Shown: positions 12,040 through 24,115, counted from the first letter of the stretch. The stretch: 64,000 bases of DNA from Ophioderma brevispina (GCA_023653785.1 JAMKCH010005417.1:124001-188000), one strand, 5' to 3'. A program made the numbers and translations. The notes: a model not told the origin generated them from the letters alone.

Positions 12040-12790
12040 AGGGGAGAGTGGTGCCTGGTAGTTGTTGGTGATGGAGGCAGGCGGGTGTGGTGGCGTGTGG
12101 TGGGTGGTGTGGATGGCGGTGTGTTGCATATGGTTGATAATGGTGTAATGGGGGATCACAGTGATTGTGATGATGGTGGTTGATGGGGGAGGGGGGTGGG
12201 TGGTGGGGGCAGGTGGCGGAGGAACGATGGTGGAAGGGGGGGGGGGGGGGGGGGGATTGGGGTTGGGGGAGTGGGGGAAGGGAGGTGGTTAGTAGGATGG
12301 GGCGGGGTTGGTGCAGGGAGATAAATAAGTGCGTGTTTTTAATTGTGATGGTGCTGGAGACTCGGGGACTGATGGGAATGGCGATGATGTTGATGGTGGG
12401 TATGAGGAAGGGAGTGGTGCTGAGGTGGATAGAAATTGGGATGACGCTAAGTGTGGTGATGGTGATGAGGGGAAATGGTGATGTTGGTTGATGAAGGGTG
12501 TTGTGGGGTGTGTGGGGGTGGTAGTGAAAACGGATCGGATGATGATTTGATGGGGATTGTGTGCGGGGTTATGGTGTTGATAATAATTGTGGTGGCGGAG
12601 GTGAGGTGGTGGTAGTGGTGGTGGTAAGTGGTAATATGATGGGAGTGATCGTGATGCTTATGTGACGGTTGTTGGATAGTCTTTTGATTGGTGGTAGAGA
12701 GTGAATGCGCGTGGGCGAAACTGCAGTGGCTGTGGTAGTGATTATGCAGAAACACTTCACTGTGGTCACGGCGATAGTGGTGGGTAGTGT
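12040..12790. repeat. G/T-rich simple sequence with a poly-G tract
   Basis: About 750 bp almost free of C on the plus strand, built from GGTGGTG, GATGGTGG and GGGGG runs, with an uninterrupted G run near 12237-12255. Open frames on both strands (Gly/Trp/Met-rich one way, His/Thr/Pro-rich the other) are artefacts of composition. Many G runs could form G-quadruplexes. Confidence 0.9.
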
Positions 12791-12795
12791 ATTTA

Positions 12796-13030
12796 TTACA
12801 CTGTAAAAACTTGATTAGAATCAACTCTTTACACTTTTTTTAAACTATATATTTTTTAAGTGAACAGGTCTAAACAACCTTACCATATTACACCTAAAAC
12901 CCTTGTATCTAAATATGAGTTGGAAGCTCTAACCATATTTAGGCATTTGACGGACGTGTTTAGGCATTGGATCAAGTATTCCAGGATTTTACATGTTAAA
13001 CCATACTTGGCCAAACGTTTGCAAATATTC
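12796..13030. mobile_element. Decayed CACTGTAAAAA element (left end only)
   Basis: The left terminus TTATTACACTGTAAAAACTT, including the flanking TA, matches the family seen at 15202 and 11076. No matching right end was found. The sequence passes directly into the G-rich tract near 13045. Confidence 0.4.
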
Positions 13031-13044
13031 AAGTTACAGCTGCA

Positions 13045-13130
13045 GGGAGGGGAATGGGTGATGGGTGCAGGGCCAGATGGGTGGGTGGTAGGTGGGTGGT
13101 GTGGGTAGGTGGGTGGGTGGGTGGGTGATG
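13045..13130 (+). repeat. GGGT repeat tract (G-quadruplex-capable)
   Basis: GGTGGGTGGGTGGGTGGGTG near 13105-13125, preceded by spaced GGG runs, meets the four-runs-of-three-G pattern several times over. No gene start is nearby, so no regulatory role is implied. Confidence 0.8.
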
Positions 13131-15201
13131 TTTATGAATGTGCGCCAGTGTCAGCTTATTCATGCCGTGGATGATGGAAGAAAATGCACATTAGACGACG
13201 TCACGTTCATGGCATATTGAAAGGATTTCGGAAAAGCAGGAGAACAAGAGACGTCCAACAGGCTGTCTGCTTATGTCCGGAAGTACTTTAAAAAAATGTT
13301 GTAGAAGGGTCAATCTGACATCCTTGAATTACGGACGTTCTCTTTAACTATACACTTGCTGTCAATGCCTCCTATCGTTTGTCGTAGGCCTAATGACAAC
13401 ATCTCAACTTGATGCCAAAAATGCCGTGACGACTATGGCAAGCTAATGTTCAAGACGTCGACCTGTAGCTTGCATAACGATCGGGTCTGTCTTCGCTGAG
13501 TGAATCCACAAGAAGTGGATGTATCGAATCCAAAAATGACGAATTCCGGGCTCTTTTTTAATCAAACACTTTAAAATCATTATGGCAAATGTTTGTACCT
13601 ACTTGTTTACCTGTATCCTTTTCTACGCTTTCGTACCAAAACTGTAGCTTTCTCTATCGGGACCTTAACGTAATCGTGATTGTGCCAATTTCCCGATTGA
13701 ACAAGTTGCCGCCTTTCGTGCATGACTTCATAATCCACGCTACTTCTAATGCCAAACTTCTACTGCAAATCTACAAATTCTATACAGACATTGTCTGTTG
13801 TATTAGTATTACTTGCGTTCATCTCCCTGCGTTGTTTTTAAACTTTACACCATGAACCTACTCTACTGATCACCCACAGACTATACACAAGTGCAAAAGT
13901 GACAATCAGCGATTTGCAACTTTTATAATCTTATGTCCTTAATTTATTACCTCGACGCAACACAAGCAAGGCGTAAATTACATTTCCTTGTATTAAAAAA
14001 AAATAATTATTGCGATACGATATTAACACGGCCTTTCTAAAATAGATAGAAAGTGTCATCATTTTGTGCGCTCTGTGGTGTGTCTCGAAGTCAATCGCTG
14101 ACTCCATCAAGGTCATAGAACTAGGGCAAGAATTGCACAGGCTAGACCGTTCGTCAAAGTTCAAGTGCAGGCGAGGCATTCCTCGGAGATTAGAGGGACA
14201 TATGTTTCTTGACAATCACCCCTAACGTTCTTCAGTGATTTGTTGTTTGTGCGTCGAAAACAAGAAAACCCAAACAGACAAAACAAATGAAAAAAACCTT
14301 TAAGGGTAACGGGTCTGGGTCCAGAGTCAGACGGGACGCGGTTGTGTTTGCAGTTGAAGATATTTTAAATAAATTTTCAAAAATGTTTGCTGACATACCT
14401 TCCAAAAATAGGTAAATATTTAAGGTCTCAAGATAAAAGGTCACAGCAGCATGATATGATGGCCAACTTCCAAAGAATTTCGTATAAACAATTTTGTAAA
14501 CATTGATGAAAGTATCGGAGAGCCACGTTACTTTCACAAAAACGGTTATTGAAATGAAAATAAGAATGATGTGAATAGACCTGATTCTCTCCTTGTCTTG
14601 TGTGTGTGTATTGAATGAATTTTAGTTAAATTGTCCATGATCAGTACTGTTGTTGGTCAACAACTACACTGCACGTCAAAGGGCTTTCCTGGTTGGCCTT
14701 ATCAGCACAAAACACATAGCATCTTGCCACTCAGCGTGCTTTTCAAAGGCAATACCAAAACCAGTCACCGCCATGGAAACCATGCAGTGAGAACAGGAAC
14801 AAGGGCCGATCTGGCAGGACGCCGTTCAGGACGAAGTTTGCGCAACATCAAATCCGTCAGACAGCTCTTCAGGTGAATCCCAAGTGCTCGTCGCGTCGGA
14901 ACCCGGGTCGTGACGAAGTCAATTTAACTTTCAACCGGATAACCAAACTGGATTGAATGGCACTCGTACCAGATGCGAGTTAGATACTCTCTGCTTCTGG
15001 TGATCACCAGAAGCTACCAGAGATGCTTGACATTTGCTAGGTGGCTAAGCAACAGACTGAGAAGGTTTATCTCGGAGCTTCTGATTGAGATGAGGCAACC
15101 GAATGGATAGCGGCGTGAGCATACGCCACTCCGCAGATAAGCACAACAAAGTTCAGAAATTTTACCTATGATGTTCGACATTCTCAGGGTTTGGCATGCT
15201 A
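13131..15201. other. No supported gene
   Basis: Unique-looking sequence with scattered chance frames. The segment 14640-14875 has a somewhat codon-like frame ending at a possible donor (CAG followed by GTGAAT), but two other frames look as good and no partner exon was found. Confidence 0.4.
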
Positions 15202-15552
15202 CACTGTAAAAAATGGTGTATGTGGCAAAAAAAAACTTTATGGTGTCATCCAATTTTGAGACCCATGTATCTATTTAGACACAAAGGTCATGTCTTAGAA
15301 AGGCATGTTCAAATATCACGTCTCTTTGCAAGATACACTAATTTCCCAAGTCATGTTTTTATGCAAGACAAAGGGGTTTTGTAAGACGTGTCTTTTTCCC
15401 TCAATTTGGAGACATGTATGGCTGGAAGACGTGTCTTCGTGTCTTAGATTACGTTTTTAATTGGTTTTATTTTCTTTTATTTCTTTGTTTGAAGACATGT
15501 CTATTACCAAAACATGTCTTACATATGACGCCAAGACACCATTTTTACAGTG
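15202..15552. mobile_element. CACTGTAAAAA MITE with TA target duplication
   Basis: The ends are near-perfect inverted repeats: CACTGTAAAAAATGGTGT at 15202-15219 and ACACCATTTTTACAGTG ending at 15552. TA flanks on both sides. Inside are alternating GTCTT and AGACATG motifs that can fold locally, as in the window's first 640 bp. No coding capacity. The TA target duplication is that of Tc1/mariner-like or similar DDE transposases. Confidence 0.9.
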
Positions 15553-15627
15553 TAGGGAACGATCCTCTTATTGGACCATTTTCCAGCACATTGTCACTGG
15601 AGCTGCATACATTAACAACGGTGACAG

Positions 15628-15850
15628 TTGCCCAAGAGTTGCAAGCTAGATATGGAAGAGGACGGAATGACGCAGTACCACGACTTTGGTGGTGTCAGGA
15701 TGGGGGCACCAGCACATGCCATCATGGTAAGAGACAGACTTCAAGAACTCTTCCCATTATAGGGTCATTGGATTGGGGCATGGTGCTAGACGGGCCCTCC
15801 AAGGTAACTGACTGATCCATTGGGACTTATGCCTTTGTGAGTTACTTGAA
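15628..15850 (+). pseudogene. Relic of a DDE transposase C-terminal region
   Basis: Across shifted frames one reads a block like QYHDFGG / WCQDGG, then APAHAIMVRDRLQELFP, a GHWIG segment, a GPPR segment and a WDLCLCELLETK end. Order and spacing match the IS630/Tc1-type (DDE_3) transposase pattern QDGAPAH, R-x-L-x-ELFP, W-I-G, PPRSPDLTPLDF. The second and third catalytic Asp positions are recognisable. Frameshifts and stops (for example after ELFPL) show it is inactive. A donor-like ATG/GTAAGA at 15726 first suggested a 33-codon exon, but the transposase reading explains more of the sequence. It lies 75 bp from the MITE end at 15552. Confidence 0.55.
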
Positions 15851-17289
15851 ACCAAAGATAAGAATATGCTCATCCCAACTTGCATGGAAGGGAAGACAGA
15901 ACATCAAGCAAAACAAACAGCACGACGTTTCGGCAGGATAAACCTGCCATTTTCATGTATAGGGCCTACAGTTAAAAACACCTAGAAGACGACTAAGAAA
16001 GAGCAAGCCATTAGTTGCAGAGGATTAGTTTTCATTTAAAAAAGACCTTGACTCAATTTAGTTACTTATAACCAAAACAGAACACAGTTTGTTGAATAAA
16101 AGTAAAGAGGAATAAACTTGAAATTGTTTATGTCTTTATAGTGTGCAATTTCTTTTCCTTTCTTTTTTTTTTATCAAAACTTGGAATGGGCCAGAAAGCA
16201 TGCTGTTACATAAGAGCCTGTGTATTCGAAACCAATGAGCAAGACCTTTGAAATTTTTCACATGGACTACAAAATTAAGTGGGCTTACTAAATATACGAG
16301 CGGTGACTTAATTGAGTATGACACTTGATTTGGTATATTCTGTGGTCTATATGAGAGGGACATTTTTTTTGGGGGGGGGGGACACGCTGTAGAGAGATTC
16401 ATAGGCCTACTGGTGGCACTAGTAGTGCATGCAGATCGCAATAAGTTTTTGGCAAGAATAGGATGTTCCAAATCATCAGTCCCCGGGAACATCATTAACA
16501 CACCATCCCGCTAAATCACGAATAAATTCCACAACAGTTTGCTTGAAGTTGTTGCGGATTCTGTTGTGCTTCAGCATGCAAGTTTAAATGACCACTGATG
16601 GTATATGAATACATGCATTTGCGCTTATATCTCACTGGAATATAAACGGCAAATGGCTAGGACTGTTAATGTTATCAGTAACAAATATGGTTTATTTATA
16701 ACCGATAGCTTGCTTAATGTATGTTGCCCTTCCTTGGCCTGACCGGCCCGGTTAAAAAGGTGAAGAAAACTAGCTGATACATTATCCATACGTTTAAATT
16801 ACCGCATGATGTGTGGTGGCTATTTCATTGTTTTCCCTTTTCCGTGACATCATATGATGTGAAATTACGCATTCCCTAACCACCGGTATATACTCCCGCC
16901 TTCTGTCACTCCCCTTTCCTAGCCATAATACATCCACCACTTCCTTGATAATTCATGTACATGTTTGCCCGAACTACTGCATTTTTCACTATGTGTTGAA
17001 AGCTGGCTCTGAAAATAGAAGCTAATAGTATCCGTTGAAATAAAATTATACTCGGTTCCTGTGTTACCTTACACCATTCCATAAATTCCACATTCCATGC
17101 ACTGCAGATTCATGAGGTTTTTAGGGAACAGGAGGGTTGCTAAAGGTGCTATTCAAAGAGCATTACTGGTATCAAAATCCAAAAGACCTCCTTCCTCGAA
17201 GTTCGTGAGTGCCCCTTAAGATAATTATTTGCTTCTTTATTCTTATAACTGTTAGATGAGATGTTATCGTTGTGTATCATCATCTTCAT
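15851..17289. other. No supported gene
   Basis: Includes GGCAGGATAAACCTGCCATT at about 15931-15950, a small palindrome common in dispersed repeats, and a T run followed by a G run near 16360-16380. No exon-like segment with paired splice sites was found. Confidence 0.4.
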
Positions 17290-19577
17290 CATCAGTTCGA
17301 CCTCAGGTCTACCATCATCCATCATGAGAGTATTTACAGCTGGTTGATCTTCTTCTTCTTAACGTGTCCAACACTGTGGTTCTCATATGATCCAGCCAGA
17401 GACAGGTACAACGCTCGCTGCTTAACTGAATTCCGCAAGGTCCTTGTTTGTGCATTGTTGCTCCAGCAGTGGGCAGACCACGAGGTAGTTCCATTGTCCT
17501 GTGGTGCTTGTTTCCACAACCACAGGTAGTATCCTGGTCTGCTTCAAGGTAGCCCCTCTTCTGCAATGAAACCTTGATCGGCCAGTTCTGTTCTCAATCT
17601 ATTGAGGCTCCGCCATTCACCAGCCCAGATGAGTCAGCGCCAGGGGGAGATGCCTCACCGGTTTCATACCGATAGATGTTACGTGGTTGATGGCACACAG
17701 TCTTTCGTTCCAAAAGGCGACTCTCTTTACCTCCTTAGAGACCTGTTTCATTCAAGGGTTGGACTTTGCTTATAAACTCTCTCTAGATTTAAGCGGTTGT
17801 CATCATGGTATCTGTCCAAACATATGAGGGTGCTTCACATTGATACTTGGCAGCTACGCTCTTGCATGCCTCCGCTACGCGACGCTACGACGGATGTCTG
17901 GTGGAAGCAATTCCTGCTAGGATGTACAAGTTTCCGTTGGTGTTGGACGGAGGCATCCGGTGATAAGCCGGCAGGAGGCATTTAACGCTGGATCAAGCTT
18001 CTTGGCAAGGGTTGATCTTTCCCATAAGGGGCATGCATGTTCTGCAAATGAGTAGCACAGGGCAGTGCCGTCCGATCTTAGGGTAAGTGGTCGAGCACCC
18101 CATCTTGAGGCAGTGAGTTTGTTCAAATGTTATTGATATAGCTTGGCATCGGGATTTCCAGTCATTTTTGTCTTCCCTTAGGTTTGCCAGCTTCAGAGCA
18201 CACATTCAACTCCACTGTCTGCTAGCTCTAGAAGGGTTTGCAGATAGGTTTTATTCCTTGTGCCAGCAATACCATGGTTTGGCTCCCAGTAGATGAACTT
18301 GCTAGCAGCTTCTCATGTTGACTGTAAAGACCGCAGCCCTTAGTGTTTTTCTCTTATTTTTGTGGATATCTTTGGAAGATCACCGTAGAGTTGTTGGTTG
18401 GGGATCTTCAGTTTAACAACCATATAGGTTTCGTTCAATCTGTTTGGTAAGGGTCCATGCTTCAGAACCATAGAGGAGAACTGGCTCAACCAGATTTGAG
18501 AAAAGCTTTGATTTGTGTTCCTCTTTTTAGGGAGCCCCGACTTCCAGATCTTACATAACTTGTTGAGAGCTTGCCATGTTTGTCCCTTTCGTTCATAGAT
18601 GTCTTGCTTGGACGTGTTGGATATTGCTATCCAATCACCCATTGAAGTCATTAACTGGCTGGCTGCAGTATGCTATTACTCATGGTTTTGAGTGGTACAA
18701 TGGTTGTTTGGTTGAAGGACATGTAATTTGTTTTCTTGGCATTGATTTTAAAGGCATCAGTGATTTGCTATACCGGAAAATCGAAAAAATTATAAAAACT
18801 CAGATTTTTGCACGTTTGTGACAAGTATAGGTATCCTAACAAGACCAAAACCGACCTAATAACGACAAAATCTGACATTTTAATCAATACTGTCCATACG
18901 GACACTTATTACTACACGTAGTTGAATGTAGATTCATATCTTTGAAAACTCCTGTGTTCTGCCGTGTTCTGCCTTTTCTGTCAATTTCTCAGTTGCGAAA
19001 AATAACTTATAAGAATTCTACTGACTTATCCCTCACATTTAAGCTATTCATGTAAATTTCAAAAAATTGACTCTTTTTGGCAGATCACTGATAGTGTCTT
19101 TAAGTCCAACCTTCTCAACCTCTGTGTGTCTATAGTGCAAGTAGAAATTCTTGGGCCTGATCGGTAGTATCTGAAAGAAGTGACGGGTCGTCACTGGCAA
19201 GGCCGTGATCTGTGATGGTCTGCTTTTCAAATCTCCTGGATTGCCTTTGTTTGATGGTGAATCCAAGTTCTCCGGCCTTGTCAGGAGGAATGGCTTGACG
19301 GAGGCAGTAGTCTAGAACCGCGATGAAGATGAAAAGAGTGATGGCATCTTCTTCAAGAGCACCTGCCATTATTTCGAATACTTATGTGTCACCATCAGGT
19401 GAACTAGCCTTAGCAAAGGTGCTGCGACACATAAGCTCTACAGCTGCAATTATCTTAGGTGGAATTCCATAGGCAGTCAAGAGTTGCACATCTTTCCTTC
19501 CAACATGCGACGAATGGCCAAAATTTGTCCTACTGTTCCTCTTCCTTTGCGGAATCCATTCTGATTATCGTTATGTA
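17290..19577 (-). pseudogene. Degraded LINE: reverse transcriptase and C-terminal region
   Basis: Reading right to left on the minus strand: QNGFRKGRGTVGQILAIRR near 19490-19560 (RT fingers/palm entry); a LFIFIAVLDYCLRQAI block and SDDPSLLSDTTDQAQEFLLA near 19150-19350, corresponding to the YADD-region motif normally read as F-A-D-D-I-A-L-L-S; a TWQALNKLCKIWKSGLP thumb-like segment near 18550-18600; WGARPLTLRSDGTALCYS and ITGCLRPTPTETCTS at about 17920-18120; and a CGCG-x4-RTMELP C-terminal motif near 17480-17520. The catalytic ADD is changed to SDD and there are many stops and frameshifts. The body is interrupted by the MITE at 18752-19099. It is the same family as the plus-strand fragment at 10385-11395 and better preserved. 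No intact ORF1 or 5' end is visible. Confidence 0.85.
18752..19099. mobile_element. TTAA-type MITE inserted in the LINE
   Basis: About 348 bp with TTAA at 18748-18751 and at 19100-19103 as a target-site duplication. The right end is ATCACTGATAGTGTCT; the left end AAGGCATCAGTGATTTGCT is its inverse with a small deletion. A second copy of the same family and length is at 45122-45472. TTAA target sites are characteristic of piggyBac and Kolobok transposases. Which one moved it is not visible here. Confidence 0.9.
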
Positions 19578-20039
19578 TGTATTATGGCTTTCAGTACTTT
19601 ACTGTAAAAGTAGTGTCTAGAATTTAAAAATAAAAGTTGTCCGTATTCAGTAGGATTTAAACATCGGTTTACGCAAGTCAAGATTTTGTGTAAACTCAAT
19701 TTTAACAGTATAGGCATACTAATACCGAATGCCACTTCATGCCTCTAGATATACCCTATATAAGTAAAAAGAACAAATAATTACCCTAAATATGCTTACG
19801 GGGAACCACTTCGAAAAATGGTGATCCAGATGTATCAAGAAGGCAAAAATCATATTTGTAGTTTTCTCATTCTAAAATCTTGAACTGCATGGTCAAAGAT
19901 ATCAACTGCGTGGGCAAATGTAAATATTTTCAATATTTGCAATGTTGCTCCCATTCATAAGATTAAGATGAAACTATATTGAACTGGGGCAACTTTGATC
20001 CTTAATATCCAATTCCAATCATAGGAGATCCTTAGAGCA

Positions 20040-20770
20040 AATTGATGCAATGACGATCCCCAACTGATGATGTGATAACTAAAATTCCATGTAATTTATG
20101 GTGTGACTTTAAGGGATGACGACACAAACTCTTATGAAGATACGAACTCGTGAGATGACGAAAAAAAGTGATGTGACGACGAAATAAAACGATGTGACAT
20201 AACGAATCTGAAAGTCCCCATGAGAAAGTGTCCTAGCTATAAGTACACTGCAGTCACAGGGACGCTATCTCATGATATCGGTCACAGGGGCACTATTTTA
20301 TGATACCGGGATGAAGTGATGACGAATCAGTGATGATCCTGACCCAATAGATGTATTGACATTGACGGAGCCGAAGACAACAATAATTTATGTGATGACA
20401 CAAATTGATGCCATGTCAGTGCCATATATGACGATGACGGTCTAAATTGATGCGATGTAATGCATAAATACAAGGACACAAACTTGTGACCTCTTCTAAA
20501 TAAACTAAGCACAAATTTGTATAAAGAATCATCTCAGTACGTTTATGCCAATATTGGATTTACCTTGTCATCAAAGAGTTACTTTCGGGTTGTCAGTACA
20601 TCCGTTTGTGTCATTGTCACATTTTTGACATCACATTAATACGCGTTACGGTCACATGAATTTGTGTAAGTTTGTCATCACATGAATTGGCACTGTTGTC
20701 ACATCATGTGCCGTCATTACATGCCGTCCTCAAGTCCGTCATCGTCATATAAATGTTGCCGCTCCAAACC
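20040..20770. repeat. Inverted arrangement of GATGTGACGA-type short repeats
   Basis: The left half (20040-20480) has many degenerate copies of GATGACGA, ATGTGAC and CAAATTGATG on the plus strand. The right half (20560-20765) carries the reverse complement (GTCACATCATG, GTCATCACATGAATT, TCGTCATATAAATG). Together they could form a long imperfect hairpin. A minisatellite captured in a foldback element is a reasonable reading. Confidence 0.65.
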
Positions 20771-21533
20771 TGCCCTCCCTCTTTTTCCCCGTGGAGATAT
20801 CTTTTGTGGGATTCCCTGTTAGTGACTTGCTAACAAAGTAAAAATATGTGTTGAAGAACTGCAATTGCATGTAATTTCTTCTTTTCTTGACAAGGTATAT
20901 TACTCAAATTTACGAAAAGGCGAGATATATTTGCACACGTTTTGAACACGATTTGTTAACTCGTTGTGTAAATGCTGTTGACATGAGGGGGATTTATCAC
21001 ACCTGGCATGTCACATTAATGTTATATGCGCATAAAATGTAGCAATAAATCTGGAGATGGATGGACGTACGAATAGATGCGTGGTAGATGGTGCGTGATT
21101 TCATGATGACCGATCAGGTTTCGGACATATAGACATGTCTCATTTATTATACTTAATACACATCATATATATTTCCAAGGTATCCTTGTAGATTTGAAAT
21201 ATGATTGACTTCTTGCCATAGTTTGACTTAATATTCGCACGAAATGGATTCAGAAAACTTTGAGGGGAAATTTAACCAGAAATTCCGAAATCGCATTAAT
21301 ATTCGTCAATGGTCAAAATTGACAGTACAGATTTTAGTTTGGATTGTGACTCGCTATCTTTATTGGTGGAATAAGACTTAAGAGGGGGTGTTTATAGTGT
21401 TCTTCCCACATTGCATTTCTTCCAATACAATTTTGATCTAACTTATATTCATTTTCTACATGAACTGCGGATGGAAGTTCGGGATTTGGGGAGGAAAATT
21501 AATGTGACAGGCAATGATGCAGCTAAGCAAAAT

Positions 21534-21563
21534 AACAAAAACAAAAACAAAAACAAAAACAAA
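21534..21563. repeat. (AAAAAC)n microsatellite
   Basis: About five AAAAAC units in a row. Confidence 0.95.
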
Positions 21564-22136
21564 CCACGACAGTTTAAGCTTGAATGGAGTGAAACGACAC
21601 GTTCATTTAATGCGTGTGACCTGATCGTCAACTACGTTCCCCACTTTACTCCATTAAAATTGGGATTTTGTATTACCCCAGTGAAATGTAAGAGTTGAGA
21701 AATGTTTCACTTGGTGTTGTGAACAAATTATTCCCAATGATGGTAACTGAAATGGGTTCCATGGGTCCATTTGATACACAATTTTGCTTCTACGATTTAA
21801 TTTAAAGTTAATGCCATCAAATGTTTTTTTGCATGAAGTGCCTCACGGAAAGTCGGGCCATAATCGGGCAAGCACTTATCCACCTTTAAGACTCGTGCCA
21901 ACCAGAGTAAACTGTAAAATTGTGTTAGAAATTTTAGACAATATTGTGCTTAGATGGCTTATAACGTTTAGAATTTGAGCATAAACGCTGTTTTTATACA
22001 CGTTAACCTTAAGCATTTACATATAATTACATCTAAACATATTTAAATCCACTTGCCACCATGCAGTAAACGTCATGTATAAGGGTCTTAGTCCAGGCTA
22101 CAGATTCATTGATAACTAATATCAACTTGTTTTATT

Positions 22137-23481
22137 AGATATATGTTTTTCAACGGTTTCTAGACCAGATATTTATGCTGATTCTGAATCCAATGGATGC
22201 CAGACGAGCAATATTGAGCATTTTGTAGAAAGGCAACAAAATCAAAATGGCCACCCAAAACACAAAATATTCATCTCTTGTTCACTCAAAATTTGTAATT
22301 TTTCAGCCTGTCTCGTTAAAACATTCATTGTGACCAATTAACCAAATAATTCTGTAATAACGTAATCAATTAATTCAATATGGCCTTCAATACAATAAGT
22401 GTCTGGTCGTGATCTACTTTTGACTGCGGGTTGGTAATTTTATATCTATCCTGGTGCTTTGGCAGTCAAGAAATTAATTTAAACCAAAAGCAATATTTTT
22501 TAAAAATGTGATCATAAATCCCTACACTGTAGGATCCAAGATGGCTTTCTATACTCTAAGATGGTTATAATTGATAGCTATGTATAACCTAGTACTGCAA
22601 TGTTTGTGCATATCCCTGTAAGTCAATCAGATCAATGTACACATCATTAGGTAATCAGAAGAATCTATACATGTAAGATGCCATCCAAAATGGGGTATCC
22701 AATATGGCTGGAAATGCCACTTGCAAAGCATCGAAAAATCCGATCACTAATAGTATAGAGATATGTGTTTCTTGGTTTTGTTAGGTTCTGGGCGTCCATT
22801 GGCATCCATATTGGGATATTTGATTAAAAACGACTCAATGACACTTAAGTTAGCCTTTCTGTGATTTTTGGAAGTGATAATCCAACTAAAATTTACAAAA
22901 ATATATCTTTAGCCTATAGGGTGAATGAATTATGGGACCTTTACTGACTGACATTTTCAGCCATATTGGACGCCCATCTAGTATGCCATCTTGCAGATAT
23001 CAATCACTTTGGTTATATTAGGATATTTAATTTGCTCTTAATCAGTTATAGTGATACAAACATTGCAGCTCTTGGCTATATGTAGTAATGAATTTTGCCA
23101 CTTTGGAGCCATCTTGTTGTTGAAAGCTATTCATAATGGTTTAAAATGATATATTGATTGCTAAAGCATTGGTATATATACCAAGTTACCATTCTATGGT
23201 CAAAAGTAGATAAGTATCAGATGCTTTGTTTTATTAGCGGCCATATTGAATTTCTTAATTAGGTGGTTAATGAATCATATTTTAATTGGTCACGATGGTT
23301 GTTTTGACTGGACAGGCAACAAAATTTTGAGTGATTAACATAATGAGTTTTTAGTGTTTTGGTGGCCATTTTGAATTTTTGCGTTTCTTCGAAAATGCTC
23401 GAGGTTTTTCGTCTGGCATCCATCGGCTTCCGATTCAGCAGGAAAAACTGGTCTAGAAACCGTTGAAAAACATTATATATG
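22137..23481. mobile_element. Giant foldback element: 1.3 kb, almost entirely one imperfect hairpin
   Basis: The outer ends ATGTTTTTCAACGGTTTCTA (left) and TAGAAACCGTTGAAAAACAT (right) are perfect inverses. The inverse relation continues inward through ATGGATGCCAGACGA / TCGTCTGGCATCCAT, AAAATGGCCACC / GGTGGCCATTTT, GTGACCAATTA / TAATTGGTCAC, TTCAATATGGCC / GGCCATATTGAA, ATCTACTTTTGAC / GTCAAAAGTAGAT, CTGCAATGTTTG, AAGATGCCAT / ATGCCATCTT and CCAATATGGCTG / CAGCCATATTGG. Each arm is thus about 600 bp with the centre near 22800-22900. No protein is encoded. Confidence 0.9.
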
Positions 23482-23584
23482 GTATAACGAGGTCACATGG
23501 TCTGTGGCCTACTATCTTCAATCTATTGTACACACAAAACTCTCACAAGTGACAGTTTTGAAGTAGATTTATCGGGCACATTAC

Positions 23585-23700
23585 AACCTGTGGCCAAGAC
23601 AGTCCGTCTATTAGAAAATCGTGGGTTCGATTCCCGCGTCAGCAACGTCCTAGCGAGTCTCCTTTCTAGGATTGCACCGGTGCTTGTTATTAAGGTGATC
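23585..23700 (+). mobile_element. tRNA-derived SINE head
   Basis: GTGGCCAAGACAGTCCGTCT stands in the A-box region and GTGGGTTCGATTCCCGCG is a strong B box with T-stem pairing. The D and anticodon arms do not close properly, so a tRNA gene is unlikely. No long tail is recognisable. Confidence 0.55.
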
Positions 23701-23799
23701 TATAACACGTTTAGGTGGGTGAAAATGCTGACTTCTCATTCCTGATACGATCGTCTTTTCACAGTAGTGAATAGGGCATACAGCTTGCAATATGCATTA

Positions 23800-24115
23800 T
23801 CGCTTCTACCATGAACCACAAGCTTCGGTTCCCCACGACATTTGGTGGGCATACCAGGCTCTTACATCAAGAACACGATAGACAAAAATCGGAACAAGCA
23901 CCTTTAAAGCAATAACAGCACTTTTGAAGAGCGCCCCCAATTTCCCGGATATTTTGAGATTTTTGCACAGTTGTTGCATTAATAACTGACTAGTAAACAA
24001 TACCTGTGAATGGTAGAGTTCAAAACTATTTATGTGTCGCAAAAGAAGGAATTTTGTAATTAGGATAATTAATATCGGAGACACAACACAACTGTGCAAA
24101 AAATCTCAAATTTTG
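23800..24115 (-). repeat. Interspersed repeat shared with 53380-53640
   Basis: On the minus strand, CCTAATTACAAAATTCCTTC, GCGACACA, TACCATTCACAGGTAT, GTTTACTAGTC, AATGCAAC, AAAAATCTCAAA, GGGGGCGCTCTTCAAAA and ATTGCTTTAAAGG match in order the plus-strand segment at 53380-53640. Each copy has an 80-100-codon open frame, but they are not the same protein, so the frames are probably incidental. Confidence 0.65.

Noticed and set aside
12180..12824. Gly/Trp-rich plus-strand and His/Thr-rich minus-strand frames
   Set aside because: They arise from G/T-rich simple sequence with a long G run; no start context, splice sites or domain.
14631..14880. Possible coding exon ending at CAG with donor GTGAAT
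   Set aside because: Two or three frames look equally plausible, no acceptor is convincing and no phase-compatible neighbour was found.
15628..15726. A 33-codon internal exon with phase 0-0 splice sites
   Set aside because: Reading beyond the apparent donor in shifted frames reproduces the IS630/Tc1-type transposase pattern, which explains more of the sequence than an isolated exon.
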